Positions 42,701 through 54,670 are shown, counted from the first letter of the stretch. The stretch is 64,000 nucleotides of DNA from Aradus depressus (GCA_963662175.1 OY759221.1:20261027-20325026), one strand, 5' to 3'. Notes: a model not told the origin generated them from the letters alone. Made by a program: numbers and translations.

Positions 42701-45700
42701 AAGGTCGAGCCAGGTATGCATTCAATCACCTTATTTTTTTGTTTTGAAAATAAGGTGTAATTGTGAGCTATTACTTGATCATAATAATATTTATTTACTC
42801 CTCGTGTTTATATTACTTCAAGTTAGTAATAAACGAAAGTATAGAAATTTTGACCTGGGCACACACACTATGGCTTATATTTATTAATGCTTTTGTATTA
42901 CCTTATATAAACTATTATATATTATATGCATACCATGGTGGATTATTTTAAGGCTCCTGTAGTGTTGTCTTATATACACTATAGTGGATTATGACGAAAT
43001 AGTGTTCAAAGAATACAGACATGAAAACAAAATCGAGGATGGTGTAAAATTCCAAAATGAAGGGAAATTAATAATGTTCTTTGTATTATAATTTTATCAG
43101 AAAAATGAACCTATATTTAACACTTGTACCACCAATAGAGAGGCTCTTGAGACCTATAACGTGTCCTTCGCAATGGACTTTGTTACGTTTATTAATTTCT
43201 ATAAGCAATAGACTTCGTGAAGTCATCTAAATTGAAGAAATTCTCAGTAGAATGAACCTTCAAGTACAATAATTTAATTGTAGAAACTGATATTCCAAAT
43301 GTTAGTGTTTGGCATCTTTCTTATGTTCTCGCTACCTTTATCGAAATTTTACTATTGTACATTGATTTTAATTGTGAACTTTTGAACAATTGTAGCAGCT
43401 TTAGTCTAATATTTCATTTAATGTAAGGATCACTTTCTATTGGTTGGAGTTTCATCAGAAAAAGGCTAAGATATATCTCGAACAGAGTTGTACATTTTCA
43501 GAAATGTGAAAAAACTCTCCTAAACTATGGGAACTGGTTTCGCCATATTTTTTTTTTTAGTTCTATTAATTGAGGCATAGTCATATTTGTATTTACATTT
43601 ATGATGTCTAAAGATGAACATTTAACTTGTTTGACGGAGTGTGTCTCCACATATAATTGCAATCATATGGAGAATGTACATTTTCAATGGTTTAGTATTT
43701 TTTTTTCTCCAAGGGCTGATTATATCACCGCGGCCAGAGTAGGATGGTTTAGTATAAGGATTGGTCCTATAGTATCCATTCCATGAAGGCATTTAGGATC
43801 AGTGTCCTAGGAAAGCCAAAGAAAAAGAATATTTTAGCACACATTTCAAAATGTAATAAAAAATGAATTATATAGATGTTAAATTAATTTAATGCAGAAG
43901 TTTTGGAGATATGCTTGTTAGAATTCTTGTGTTTAGCAGTACATTATGTAGTGGACTGCGTCTAAAGCTATGTATTTATTGAAGGTATTATATGATATTT
44001 GATGTTTGAAGGTTGAAACTAAAAGTTGAAAATACAATAAGATGGCGAGAAAATTTTGACAAAGAAGGCAATATTATTAAAGAAAGTAATGCGAGAATGG
44101 TTCGATGGTCCGACGGCAGCATATCACTTCATTTGGGAGGAGAAATATTTGATGTCTATAAGCAACCACTTCAGGTAATGTTAAATATTCAGCTTATTGT
44201 TATATATTTTCTTATTAACATTAGATGTATTGTATGTTAGTTACTTGGATGTAAGGTCACCAGATGGTAATCTTGCAAGATTCTCCTTTTTCATTGTGAA
44301 AAATTGTTCTCCCCTGTGAAAATGTCTACTAAGACTAATGAGGAAGTTGTAAGGATTTTTAATATTGTTAAATCTTCGTTTAGGTATATGTAGGAACAAA
44401 GTGATTAATGTCATACATTATCGGGTAGAGTAGTCGGTGAGAGTGTTAGATGTTTGTTAATTTAACAGACGAGCGTATAATGCTTACTCTCAGAGCAATG
44501 TGACATTCCTGGTGGGGGGTAGAGGATGAACGTCCAAGCAGTTCATGTGAACGGCTGAATGGTGTACGAGGAACAGAAAGAACTGTAGTGGACTTGGGAA
44601 CTAGTTCATCTCGTATTTAGTTCACTGAAGGAAATAGTAGCAATGTGTGGCATGAACTGAAGATGGTGCATGAAAAACCTAGAAATTTGCGGTCAAGGCT
44701 CAGTAGAAAGGTCAGGCCAGGATATTGAGTACATTCTAAGCTCTTGGCTTGAGGCTAATAATAAAAGGCTAGGATTTAAACGCACAGTAAAAAAAACAGC
44801 TTACCGAGTAAACAAAACACAGTAAATAAAATTTTAACCCAATAACTAAAAATGTATTGCCTAGTAAGTTAATCCCATAACACGGTTAATAATAGGAAAT
44901 TTCAGAACACTCAGTAAAAAATTTGAATGCCCAGTAAAAAAAATGAAAGACCAAAATTGCAGTTTATCGAATGAATCCAGTTGATATATCCGAAGAAATA
45001 AAATGTTGACCCTTCCGTCGGTCCTTTTAGTGAAACAGTCCAGGTTCTCCTGATATTGAGAAACCCCATGGGGGAGCTAAAAAGAAAAATCTAAGACTTC
45101 TTACTCTGCCTTTATTTTTTTTACTATTCGTTAAATATTTTTATACTAATATTTAATTTATTTACTGTGAATATATCCTTTTTACTGCGCGTTTATTTTG
45201 TTTACCAAACGTTAAATATTATTCTACTAGCATTTAATTTATTTACTGTGTATATCCTTACCGTGAGTTTCTTTTTTTTACTATTCGTTCACTTTTTTAA
45301 CCGTGTTATAAATTCATTACTCGGAATTTAATCTTATAAATGTGAGTTAATTTTGTTACTGTGAATAATATGTTTTCTACTGCTCTTTAATTACTGTGCA
45401 TTTAATTTTCATCGATAATAAATGATTGGAAGGGTTAAGCTTTGTTCAGTTAATGAAAAACAGAGGGCATCACACTAGAATAAACTACAGTCCTTTTGAG
45501 GCCAAGATTAGTTCGAAATTGAAGGTTGGCTTAGAAAGCTCCTCGAATGAATCATTGATCAGCATTAATAGTTGAAGAGAATTTGAAGTTACTCTTAAAG
45601 ACTAATGATTATAAAGTGAAGATGGCTGATGTAGTGAGAAGGGCTTATTTCACAGAATCCAAAATAAAAATATAGTCTGACCTCATACAGGTTTTATTAT

Positions 45701-48700
45701 AATAAGCTAGCCAGCTTTTGCCCTCAACATCAGGCAGCCTCATAAACCATTTAAAAGAAAATACAAATTTAAAAACTAAATGAACAAAGAAATTTCATGG
45801 ATGGGGACTGATACATTATTCCTGTTCCCCATCTGAGTTACAACTGTTTTTGAGCACAGGCTTATCGTTTTTTTTGTTTGTTTTTTGGGGCAAAATATAA
45901 ATAAATAAAATTGTTTCTTTTCTTATGACAGGGGGATCACAACCACCTGTTCATCCGGCAGGGGACAGGTCTACAAGGGCAAGCTGTGTTCCGGACCAAG
46001 CTCACCTTCAGACCTCACTCCACCGAGTCCTTCACCCACAGGAAGATGACCCTGTCTCTGGCCGACAGATCCCAGAAATCCACCGGCATCAAAGTGTTGT
46101 CGCAAGTCGGCCACGACCCTGACCAGCATCGTGGCGAGATGATCAAGGTACACTATCATCTTGTAAACTTAGTGTTTTTAGCAACTGTACTAGTATAATG
46201 CAATATTTCTGCTGTGATATCTAATATAATTATATTCAAAATACAGATATAGATAAGCTGTGAGAATGAATATAGGAAATGTATATTTCACGTAAATTGT
46301 CACGTATAGGAATGACATTGATTTTTGACATTGCTGCCATCCTTAGCCCAGACTCAATAAATACAAATAGAATCTGATGAACTTCCTTTTCTGTATTTTT
46401 TAGCTTTGGTCAGCTTCAAAGATGTCTGAACTAGTTCCATATGTATTAATTTATGTGAAATGTACATTTTTAATATATATATTTTTTTCCTTTTTGTAAA
46501 ACTATAATCTGTTCTATTTAAGTCCAATCAGATGCATTGCCATCGCCAATCAAACGTCTCGTAAGAGATGTTGCAACAGTGAATAAATTCTCTTTTTGTG
46601 TGTATACTGTTTGTTGACAAGTGTACTGTTTTTGTTTTTCTAATGGGACGTTGTAGTGTAAGGATTTAGCATGTACTGCTACATATATAGAATGGTTTAA
46701 TGCTAAGAAAAAATATATATCCTCATTTCAGTGGAATAAGATTTGTCAAAAAAACAAAACAAGTGAAACTGTTTTCCTTTTTCTGATGAGACATTGTAGT
46801 GTACGGGTATAGCATGTATTGCTACATACGAGTATATAGAATGGTTTAATGCTAATAAAAAAAGTCGAAATAGTTAATAGCAAGGTTTTACACAGAATAC
46901 GACAGTATTTCCTCTTGGGGCTCTCGTCATTAATTTTCTTAATTCAAATAATACCCCGCATTTGTTGCGCTATTTTTTATAATTAGTTGGTAAAAATGAA
47001 ATATCAGACATTATTGCCAGTTAAAAGTCCTCTTACAAATCATAATTTTTGAAAAATATATTTAACCCTTGCGTAAAGTCCTTGAAATGTCTCATTAGTC
47101 TATTTTTTTGTTTTTCCTTCAAAATTTTACGTTTTGTGCGTTGAATTTCAGAAAGAAGAGGAGAAGCTGCGTGCGACGGTGAGGCGTGAGAGCAAAGCTA
47201 AGCGCGTTCGTGAGCGTGGTGCTAACCGACCTCTGAACAGTTCGTACATCGAGCCTGATAGGGAGGAAGGCTCTGACGATGAGGGTGCCATCTCTCTCAA
47301 TGCCATCAAAAATAAATATAACAAAGGTAAAGACATATTTTATTTTATGTTATGTGTTCAACTTCTGATTTGTATACAATTTATAATTATAACTTATTCG
47401 CCTTAAATTATAAAGTTATTGCAAGGTTCCCTCTAAGTATAATAAAATAATAATAATGCTATAATTCGTAAAGACAATAAAATAATTTATTGAGACCAAA
47501 TCTTTGCAAAATATTTAAATAATAAAGTAAGAGAGTGAAGTAAAATAAGAATACAGAGAATGACAGAAGTAAACATAGATTAAATAACAGGAGCTGAAGA
47601 GAAAAGAAGAAACTGAAAATGGTTCCATTAAACTGAAAGTGAATAAAAATAAACGGAATGTACGAAAATAATTCACTTCTTTAAAAGTGTTGAACGCGTT
47701 TTTATCATTTAAGTGTTCCAAGGATTGAATGAAGAGGTAGTGAGACTGATGGTGGTATCAAGTTGAAAACAGTAGGCCGCAAAGCTGAAGAGAAGATGGT
47801 GGATGTCCTGTGTTTACCTATAATTTAAAAAATATATTTGTCTTTAGTTGGTCTTTGAGATATACAAGGACAAAGGACACTTCTCTCCTGAGGTTCCTCT
47901 CATTCACACTTCCACAATAATAACTTCAGAATAAGAAAAACGTGTAACTTTAAACGTTTTTTTCGAGAACTACTTGACGTATCAAAAATCTGTTTGCACA
48001 GTACTTCCTTGTTTCTTTAGTACTTTAATAAAATGTAATGAAACTTAAGGGTCAAAAGGGAACCCCGCCCTTCGAAGGGCTCTTTGAGCCATTAAAAGGG
48101 TCATTTTTGTCTTTTCGAGGACGCCATACTATAGCTCTCGGCGAGTGCTACAACTTTAGTCCTATGCATAATTTTGATATCTCTAACCGTTTAGGAGTTA
48201 TTTCACTTGTGGCCCGCTTATCTGGGCCACCGTGTATAATGTAAATATATAATTTATAGATGAAATTAACCAAATTAATTTCAAATAACCACAATAACAT
48301 GTAGAACTTTATCAACAAAAACTAGGCTTATCTGACAGACATATTTTTGAAATGTAATTTTTCTATAAATTCACTATGAAAACATTGGGAAACAAAATAA
48401 AATTAAGAAAGAAGTTATTACCTGTTAAATGAATAAGCGCAGAAGTTCCAAATGATATAAACGATGGAAATAAACGTTACATGGTTTCCCAATATATTTC
48501 GACTTGTCTTCAAGTAAATTACCTTCAGGAAATAACTTAGCTATGGTGTCCCTGCATTTAATTTTATTTTAGTTGGTTCAATGACGAGAGTTTTTAATTA
48601 TTATTATTAGAGAGATTTTAATTATTATTAGATACTTTATTGGTAACATTTTTTCTATTTATTTATTTCATCAGTTGTAGAATGGACCTCTCGTCCGTAC

Positions 48701-49115
48701 GACGACCCGATTTTCTTTTAGGCTATCTTTAGTGCTATCTTTAATTTGAAATTTAATTTTCTGTTAATTAACTCATCTTATTCAGTCATTTTGGTTAGAC
48801 TATCATTTATCATTTACAATTTTTCTTAGCACTATTTTTTTAAATTTATTTACCTATACATCAATTAGTAAAAAGAAACCGTTTAAAATATGACAAGACC
48901 GGTTCCATACAGCTTTGAACATTTTCCTTTGTATTTTCCCAGGAGCTGCTGCAGGCCACAAACAGCAGAACATTTACTCCTCAGACGACGATGGGTCTGA
49001 CCTGGAGGCTCGCCGCCCCCGGAGAGTGGACAAAATGAAGGCACTGGAGGACTCGGACGATGACCAAGACGGAGGCTCTGACGGAGCAGTTTCTGACGCC
49101 TCTGATATGTCTTAA
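33768..49115 (+). CDS. Leo1: LEO1, RNA polymerase II-associated PAF1 complex subunit
   Basis: Nuclear PAF1-complex subunit acting in Pol II elongation and linked histone modification. Ten exons join in frame: 33768-33819, 34525-35709, 38196-38283, 39103-39185, 41357-41538, 42508-42713, 44012-44174, 45932-46147, 47152-47326, 48943-49115, giving 840 residues. The start [17 protein letters not shown] is the first ATG after stops. Exon 2 (residues 18-412) is almost entirely Ser/Pro/Gly/Arg/Lys, with [12 protein letters not shown] tandem repeats at about 190-355. Acidic segments follow ([13 protein letters not shown] at about 475). The conserved LEO1 domain is at about 540-725, with [54 protein letters not shown] and [20 protein letters not shown]. 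The C-terminus is charged and acidic, ending SDASDMS. All junctions have GT/AG and matching phase. Introns carry SINEs, an FP-like ORF and other repeats. Confidence 0.95.
35040..35545 (+). repeat. Coding tandem repeat in LEO1 exon 2 (SGSPASRK type)
   Basis: About 24-base units encode variants of SGSPASRK, often with a doubled 12-base register (GSP-S). Codon differences between units show the array is old enough to have drifted while the protein pattern was kept. Confidence 0.85.
35742..35960 (-). mobile_element. SINE (main family), degraded minus copy in LEO1 intron 2
   Basis: gactcatgtctcgcctttat, cagagcgctttttcgtcgct and gatggcgtgctcaagttt follow the family order. An open frame running on from LEO1 exon 2 ends inside it; this is read-through of the intron, not coding. 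Confidence 0.65.
36659..37663 (+). CDS. Intronless ORF1/FP-domain-like protein nested in LEO1 intron 2
   Basis: Uninterrupted 334-codon frame starting at tandem ATGs. Residues 1-120 are low-complexity and basic. About 130-180 look helical ([20 protein letters not shown]). About 184-290 hold [34 protein letters not shown] and [12 protein letters not shown]. This arrangement (coiled coil, then HGIPE, then R-V-..-PPKIIVKF) is that of ORF1-type proteins of insect retroelements related to the baculovirus FP C-terminal domain. No zinc finger or PHD finger is visible, and no endonuclease/RT frame follows. It may be the ORF1 of a dead element or a retained single gene; transcription is unknown. Same strand as LEO1. 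Confidence 0.7.
   Translation: MMEHCESSEFWLQSLMGGICTERNHVSSDSGYVPGDNSRANQNQGMMQFSNLYKKSNQKSLPKSKKKVNLSSQLGVNHFEIVNEKVSQNSRNGFRHFQNNRPNNFIITNFNVKKSGVSVGVKKRKTVFLNRKLNFLIRKVTQDDQKCRKALISVKSLLIELSNNLKTMKRYLWDAARKNLRSRRKCRLEVHGIPEKPGESLISLMMLVGTALQIPITPGSISSVVRVKQDDNGDPPKIIVKFFRKNLRNEILHRWKFRSQLTTRDIGWVNADEPCYNIIIKETFLKFNKHFFSYLRKLKKLCILYNRGNVKTKFNHNILIYEPYLGKLKDRFIS
37664..38195. other. LEO1 intron 2, 3' part
   Basis: AT-rich. No structure recognised apart from the splice acceptor of exon 3. Confidence 0.4.
38448..38567 (-). mobile_element. SINE (main family), short degraded fragment in LEO1 intron 3
   Basis: ccctggctttaactacgagg near the left and ctgagttaccggcatct at the right preserve tail and head blocks only. 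Confidence 0.55.
38771..38871. mobile_element. Short MITE with ACAGTKAAAYTCGCTTA ends
   Basis: Left end ACAGTTAAATTCGCTTATAA and right end TTGTAAGCGAGTTTCACTGT are imperfect inverted repeats about 100 bases apart in LEO1 intron 3. No clear target duplication. Confidence 0.5.
39556..39900 (+). mobile_element. SINE (main family), full-length reference copy with 13-bp target duplication
   Basis: 345 bases from AGGGCGCCGGTAGCTCAGTG to CCTAACCTAACC, flanked by TGTATTGTTTTCG at 39543-39555 and 39901-39913. It lies in LEO1 intron 4 in the sense orientation. Best copy for defining the family. Confidence 0.95.
40073..40292 (-). mobile_element. SINE (main family), headless minus copy in LEO1 intron 4
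   Basis: tactcatgtccgggctttaa through gaaggcaggcgtgctcaagg. The tRNA-like part is missing. Confidence 0.75.
40293..41356. other. LEO1 intron 4, 3' part
   Basis: AT-rich, no gene seen. atccgggctgtatttat near 41310 resembles the inverse of atccggctgtatgtcaag near 40377, so the ends of an AT-rich repeat may lie there. Confidence 0.3.
41539..42507. other. LEO1 intron 5
   Basis: No recognised element. Antisense open frames here are weak and lack family resemblance. Confidence 0.4.
42714..44011. other. LEO1 intron 6
   Basis: AT-rich. At 43695-43760 is a fragment (ccaagggctgatt...ggccagagtagg) matching the 3' end of the LINE at 10484-11075 in minus orientation. Confidence 0.45.
44776..45413. mobile_element. 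Element with CAGTAAA-rich left half and TTTACTG-rich right half
   Basis: Ends TTAAACGCACAGTAA and TTACTGTGCATTTAA are inverted. Inside, CAGTAAA/AGTAAA-type motifs recur in the left third and TTTACTG/TTACTG-type motifs in the right third. Lies in LEO1 intron 7. No coding sequence; the class is unknown. Confidence 0.5.
45605..45850 (-). mobile_element. Diverged relative of the 4.1-4.5 kb foldback element
   Basis: gaagatggctgatgtagtga, tagtctgacctc...ttattataataagctagccagctttt, and tggatggggactg...gttccccatctga follow the same order as 4073-4290. The hammerhead core is altered (CTGATGT, GCAAAA in place of the GAAA loop and closing bases). Only one arm is seen. Confidence 0.6.
46148..47151. other. 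LEO1 intron 8
   Basis: A roughly 110-base segment (about 46640-46690 and 46780-46860; gtagtgtaagg...gcatgtactgctacatat) is present twice, diverged. Nothing else recognised. Confidence 0.4.
47327..48942. other. LEO1 intron 9
   Basis: Mostly AT-rich. At 48050-48236 a GC-richer patch ends gcccgcttatctgggccacc, which looks like a DNA-transposon terminus but has no partner I can find. The complement of 48470-48535 contains a CGAAATATATTG block like that of the foldback element at 18.5 kb. Confidence 0.35.
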
Positions 49116-49226
49116 ATTTAGTTATTAATTTTGTATTATTTTTTACTATCATTGATTTAAGCTCAGATGTTTAGATACTAAGAAATGCGGAAATAGACAG
49201 GCAAATATAGAAAAGCCAATAGACAA

Positions 49227-49232
49227 AATAAA
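49227..49232 (+). promoter_or_regulatory. Polyadenylation signal of LEO1
   Basis: AATAAA 112 bases after the LEO1 stop codon, the first good match downstream. Confidence 0.5.
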
Positions 49233-51004
49233 GTAAGAGTAAAAAAAAAATAGTTTGTGGAAAAATTGAAAGATTTGTATGAAGTTTACTGAATTAAATT
49301 ATTCAGAAATGTTATTTTACCAACTTTTTTGGGGAAAATATTACTTTTGGAAATCTGATTGTAATAAACTTAATGTACCTCTCGTCCTTTGTTTTTTTGG
49401 TATAGTTCTATTGTATTCTAGGCGGAGTAGAACTATAATCTATTGTACTGTCTGTGGTAAAAAAAAAAAAAAAAAAAAAAAAACGTAAAACCTTAAAAAT
49501 AATAATTGTCAAAAATTAATACTCAATATGCTTTTTAAAAAAGGGATTCGTGTAATGAATGTAAGAATTGTTCTATTATACCTTCTTGAAAAAGGCACAT
49601 TTGACAAAAATAAAATGAAAAGGGCAAATTAGCAATGTTGCCAATAAATGACTGAACATCCGGGCGCTAATTATGACATTGTACTTTGTACAAGCATTTA
49701 TACCAGTTACGCTTAATTATAGAAATTAGGTTTTCTTTAGTTTATATTAAACTAATTTAGATATTTAAGATTATTTTCTCGGCTGTATGTGGGGAGGGGG
49801 GGGCCTGTGAATTGGATATGTTTATCTTCAGAAGGCAGTTCCTGTATGCAACTACCGGTCTTCAGTGATGAGTAGCATGTAAAAGTATCGGAGAGGAAGA
49901 ACACCCAGTGACTGCTTCTCATAGCAAAACTAAATGTTAATATTAAGAAAACGTTTTTTTTTTTTTCCTTTATAAATATTTTTTCCTAAAATGTCTATGA
50001 AATATTTTAATTCATTTGTTTCTCTTTTAAATGCTATGTATGTAATGTATACATTTTGAAAATAAATGATATTATTTAAATTTTTTTTTTTATCGGTGGA
50101 TTTATTCTCTCTTATTCATTCCTACAAATATAACCACATTGGTAGTTCAGCTATGTATGGCCAAAGCCAAGTTATATAATCGGTCAGAAATTCGAGGTTG
50201 ATTTTTCACTGGAGTTTTATGTTTCCGCTACCCTAAATCCAAAAATAAACAAAAAAAAATCTAGTTATTTGTAATCAACTTATTGGGCGGTTATTGGGAT
50301 TTTTGAGTTGTACCCCATCTCTTTTTTCGATTCGGCTGAAAATTGGTAGGTACCAACACACGAAATTTCGTACCCATACATTTATTACATTGCCAATTAA
50401 TTTTTAGTTGAACTTCCCTGATCTCTTCCTTCCCTTTGGGTGATTTAGCTGAAAATCGGTAGGTGTCGTTCTCTTGAGGTTCTGGATACATATAAACTTT
50501 TGTGTCTTATATTAATTCATAAGGAATGCCAATGTATCGACATGAAATTTTATATTTTAGTCCGAAACCCCAAAAAACCTAATGATATTCAGCTGAATGA
50601 GCCAAAGGATAGGGGGTTTCAACTCAAAATCTCTAATAGGTATTCATGTAGCTATAATCATTACTTTTAATATGAGGGTACTGTGGCATTTAGAGTACTG
50701 ACAATGCGGATGTTTTCATATATAATTGATGGCATGGAATTTTTATCCATTTTCCTTGGAAACGGCATCGAAAGAAGTAATTATGGTTGCTAATCTTGGT
50801 GACATCTACTTAACACCCTGCCCTGACCGATTTTTCATTTAATCGCCTTAATGGACTTTCAAACAAGATGTATCGATACTGCCATTGATCGACAATTGTT
50901 TCGATTACAACCCTGAGGTTATTCCTTGTTATATTTGTTTTTGTCAATATTTTTGTGTATTCTAACTTTAATTTCTTGACTTCATATATTTTTTCACATG
51001 AAAA
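49233..51004. other. Intergenic DNA between LEO1 and POP4
   Basis: Contains an A run at 49459-49483 and, from 50138 to about 50660, a copy of the CTTCCCC-type repeat (aagttatataatcggtcaga, gtcgttctcttgaggttctg, ttcagctgaatgagccaaag). POP4 promoter elements not recognised. Confidence 0.5.
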
Positions 51005-54000
51005 ATGGATGAATATATATACGGTGTTACTGAAGGTAAGTTTAAGCAACCATATTGTATCTTCGCCATTAAATATTGTTATTAAATCTTTAATATTAAT
51101 AATTGTGTCCCTAAATTTTTGAATCAGGACAGAATAATCAATTTTTTAATATACAGTTTTTAATCTAATTTATCTTTTAGTAAACGAAGATAGTCTTACA
51201 GTTTGGCACAGTCTCTCTAAACCATTATCTCACAAATGCAAAAAAAAAAAATCCCTTTAAACTAATAAAAACTTAATTACTTGCTGCCTTCAGTTTTGGC
51301 AATGATGCCGCCAAACTGCAGGGTTATCTGATCCTCAGTTAATGTTATTCTTTAAATTTACAGGGAAATGTCTGAAGAAGTTGCCTGATCACATTCTTGA
51401 AAAAACTATTGGCTTCTCCAAGAAGGAGTTCAACGATAAACCGGAAATATCATTTTTGAAGTCAAAATTGCCCTCTTCGGATATTAATGAAATCCAGGAT
51501 AAAATTAAAAAGGTATATGCTCGATATGAAAGTTTATTTGAGTTATTTATATTTGAAGGAGATTTATAATAAAGTTTTGCTTGTTTATTGCAGCCTTTTA
51601 CTCATATTTTATTTAAAAACTTATTTTTACTATATATAAGTCTATCTGAGTTTAGGTCTTCTATTTCATTATTTATATAACGTTTTAACGTTCCTTCTAC
51701 CTTCCAAGGAGACCTTATTTTAGTCTTAACTAAAAATCAAAGGACGTGTTGTTCACTCGACGAGAAAAAACAAATATATAATGCAAATAGACGACCAAAA
51801 CATGAGGATGGGCTTGCAGCCCGAAACCTATAAAGTAAAAATACGTTTTTTGATAAATTAGGAGAGAAAGAGCTGCAAAAAAAAGTACAGTACATATGAT
51901 ATTTAAAATAACATTTTTATTTATTTTTTCTCTAGCGATTTAATTTCAGTGGCACTATAGCCGTGTTTAAGAAAAGAGTCCGTCGGCGAGGTGCCCCAAA
52001 GAACCCCGGTCTGAGCAATACAAAAAAGCGTAAATTGGGGCTGTACACTCTTCACCGACGAGGGCTTCAGTACAAAGATCTTCAGCCTCTTCACCACTGC
52101 TGGCTCGACTACATGAATAACTACCTCGACTTGGACAACCTTCAACGGTCAGCGTCCATATTTTCCTTAAAAATATGTTACTATACATTGATTTTTTCTC
52201 CTCTTAAATAATAATTATTGTTTGAAGTCTTTTGAATAGTTTTCATGAATCCTGCTTTAAAGTTCCATGAATTTTATATTTTATTGTCTGTTAGTTCACA
52301 GCTAAACGTTTAGGCTTAAGTCAATCCGCTTAATTCATCCGTCTTCCACCCAATCGCGGCCTTCGTGATATACAAGTATTTATTTCCATTATACTATAAT
52401 ATGGTAATTGGATACGTCCTAAGAATGTACACATAATAGCTTATAAATTAAATTCATCATCCTGTATTAAATCTTAGAATACAAAGAAGTAGGAGTTGAA
52501 TAATAATAATTGTTTTTTTTTTTTTTGTTAAATAAATAAATAAGTGAATATAAAATGTCTAATACAATAGGTGAAAATATTTTATATTTATATTTTTTGA
52601 GATAAATCTTCTTTTAGGACGATATTTCGATGCGATCACGGACCAGTTCCTCAGGTCAAAAAGAGCGAAATATATATGTATATATATAAATTAACAATTA
52701 TCAGTAAAGTAAATAGTATATAATGTTGGAAAATTAAAATGGTTGTTTTGGACACAATTACAAGCTCTCTACATAAGAATGTGAAGAAAATCCCAAACCT
52801 TGGGTCAGCACTCTGCTCGATAATGACAGAAAACCTTCTGTTCCAGCAATAGGGAAATATTGACATCTTTGAGAGAAGAAGACCTTTCTCTTTGTCTATT
52901 TAGAAATATTAATTTACTGTTAGTCCTGTCCAGCGCCATTGGCAGCTCACATCATACCAGGTTTTCTGCATAGTCACCAGTCTAGCTCATTTCCTTTGGT
53001 TTTAACAGCCGAGTGATGTCTATATAAATGGCCACACTCTTTTCAGGAGTACTATGACAGGTTCTGTTCATGACGACCTTGCCGGACTGCTGTGGAAGGC
53101 TGATTACCACGGAGCCCTTCTTCGGGTTGTTCGCTCCACAAGTTCCTCTCTTGTCGGACTCCAGGGAATAGTCCTATTGGAGACTAGAGGTACCTTCAAG
53201 CTCCTTGGCGAGGACAATGTTACCCGGTGTAAGTACTCGTCTTTTGTGTAGGGCGTTCATTGAAAACCTTGATTGGAAAAATTCTGTCTATCCTTGTGGC
53301 TCTTTATTCTCCCAGCTGTACGTAGTATGGGGTTTTGTATGTTTTGCAGTCAAAAACTATGATAAATTGAAATTGATAAAGTACTAATTTGATTGAAGCT
53401 GCAATAATTTACCATGGGCTAAAGTCGTTATTCCGGGAACGGGTCTTATTCATTATGTAATATTTTATTTCCGCTCAAAGTATCGAACATTACCTTTGAA
53501 CGTTTTAACGAGAGATATACATAGACATAAATAATCTAGTTTATCTAAAAAAAAACAACCTGGAATCATCCTTCCCGGAGACCCCTCGTATCTATACAAT
53601 GTTTATCAGAATAAAGTGACCACATTCTATAACTTTTGAATGAGTGGTTGGGACATGTAAACTTCATAGATAAGAGTAATCAAAAAAACACTTCATATAA
53701 AAATAAAGAAAAACGTACGTTTTTTATTTATTTGTTGAATATATTGTCTAATTCACAAAATATATGAAATTTATGGGAGTACATTCGTTTTTGCTACCTA
53801 TGCTAATATTTGTTAAGTCGTGGCTGAAGATGGCATGTTCTATTTATATTTGTAATAGACAATATTTTTTTTTAAACCTACGTTTTTTTCTTTATGTTTA
53901 TTGTATCACAATATCTCTGCAGAAAAATCTTAAGAATCGTACAGAAGTTGTTCCGTAATAATTAAATTCTCAAAATGATCAATTCGACCCCCATTATTTC

Positions 54001-54670
54001 TTGACAATCTTAAGAAAACCATGCAATGGAAGATTCGATTTTCGGGAAGTAGCTGGGCCTCTCAAATTTATGTTATGTTATGGTTTTTCAAAAAGTTTAT
54101 TATATGATGTAACTGGTTAATTAGTTATTGCGACTCAAGCTCGGGTTTTAACTATGAGGTCATATCGCCTAATACCAGAGCGCTCTTTCTTCGCACTGGT
54201 GGACATGAACCTGACTAAAAATGAGAATCCTAAATATTCTCTACCCAGGCTTATTCATCTAGGGTAGGGGTCTTTAACGAGTACTTGTCATCTACAGGCC
54301 ATCGCTTAACGTCCCAACCGATGGACGGCTCAAGCTTTTTTTGACTCCCCGATGATAAAAACCGAAGGGCCGGGTTTAGTAGGCTACACCTCTGAGCTAC
54401 CAGCGCCCTCTATTACCCAATCTTTCTGGCTTCACTCCAACTTTATCGTATATAACTAGGCTTTTCATTAAATTGTGGTTTACAGCTTTCGAGGACGATT
54501 TATACATTTCTTATATATCAATATTTTATTTTTCAGGTATTCCCAAAGAATCATGTGAATTTGAACTAAAAGTTGGTATTTATACAGTAACGTTTTTAGG
54601 CAAAAATCTTATGTTTAAACCTTCGGACAGAACAATTAGAAAAATCAAAGCTTGGAAAGATACTCTGTGA
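51005..54670 (+). CDS. Pop4: POP4, RNase P/MRP subunit p29
   Basis: Protein subunit of nuclear ribonuclease P (tRNA 5' leader removal) and RNase MRP. Five exons join in frame with matching phases: 51005-51035, 51364-51512, 51936-52147, 53047-53228, 54537-54670, giving 235 residues, close to the usual length. The N-terminal region (MDEYIYGVTE, KKLPDHILEKTIGF) and a basic stretch (FKKRVRRRG, NTKKRKLGLYTLHRRGLQYK) precede the conserved Sm-like p29 domain at about 145-230. That domain has LLWKADYHGALLRVV, VGLQGIVLLETRGTFKLLGE, VGIYTVTFLGKNLMFKPSDR and a basic end (TIRKIKAWKD). The start is the first ATG after an in-frame stop region. It lies head-to-tail between LEO1 and METTL1. Confidence 0.92.
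51800..51830 (+). ncRNA. Decayed hammerhead-like motif in POP4 intron 2
   Basis: C-A-TGAGGA (an extra A in the core), T, helix GGGC/GCCC with TTGCA loop, GAAA at 51823-51826. Helix III is no longer self-complementary (CCTA). Inactive if the model is right. A pair of similar inverted motifs lies at 57228-57262 and 57404-57430. Confidence 0.3.
52148..53046. other. POP4 intron 3
   Basis: AT-rich. 52600-52665 (gataaatcttcttttaggac then gatatttcg) recurs at 58023-58075. On the minus strand it reads CTGAGGA...CGAAATAT, a weak relative of the hammerhead-type ends. Confidence 0.4.
53720..53860 (-). mobile_element. Diverged copy of one arm of the 58.4-58.7 kb hairpin element
   Basis: tattgtctaattcaca...tatgggagtacattcg follows the left arm at 58441-58484. 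The hammerhead core is eroded. Lies in POP4 intron 4. Confidence 0.45.
54120..54413 (-). mobile_element. SINE (main family), degraded minus copy in POP4 intron 4
   Basis: Tail block aactatgaggtcatatcgcc to head block ctgagctaccagcgccctct, with internal deletions. Confidence 0.8.

Noticed and set aside
48038..48244. 68-codon frame as a gene
   Set aside because: Within LEO1 intron 9, repeat-like composition, no family resemblance.
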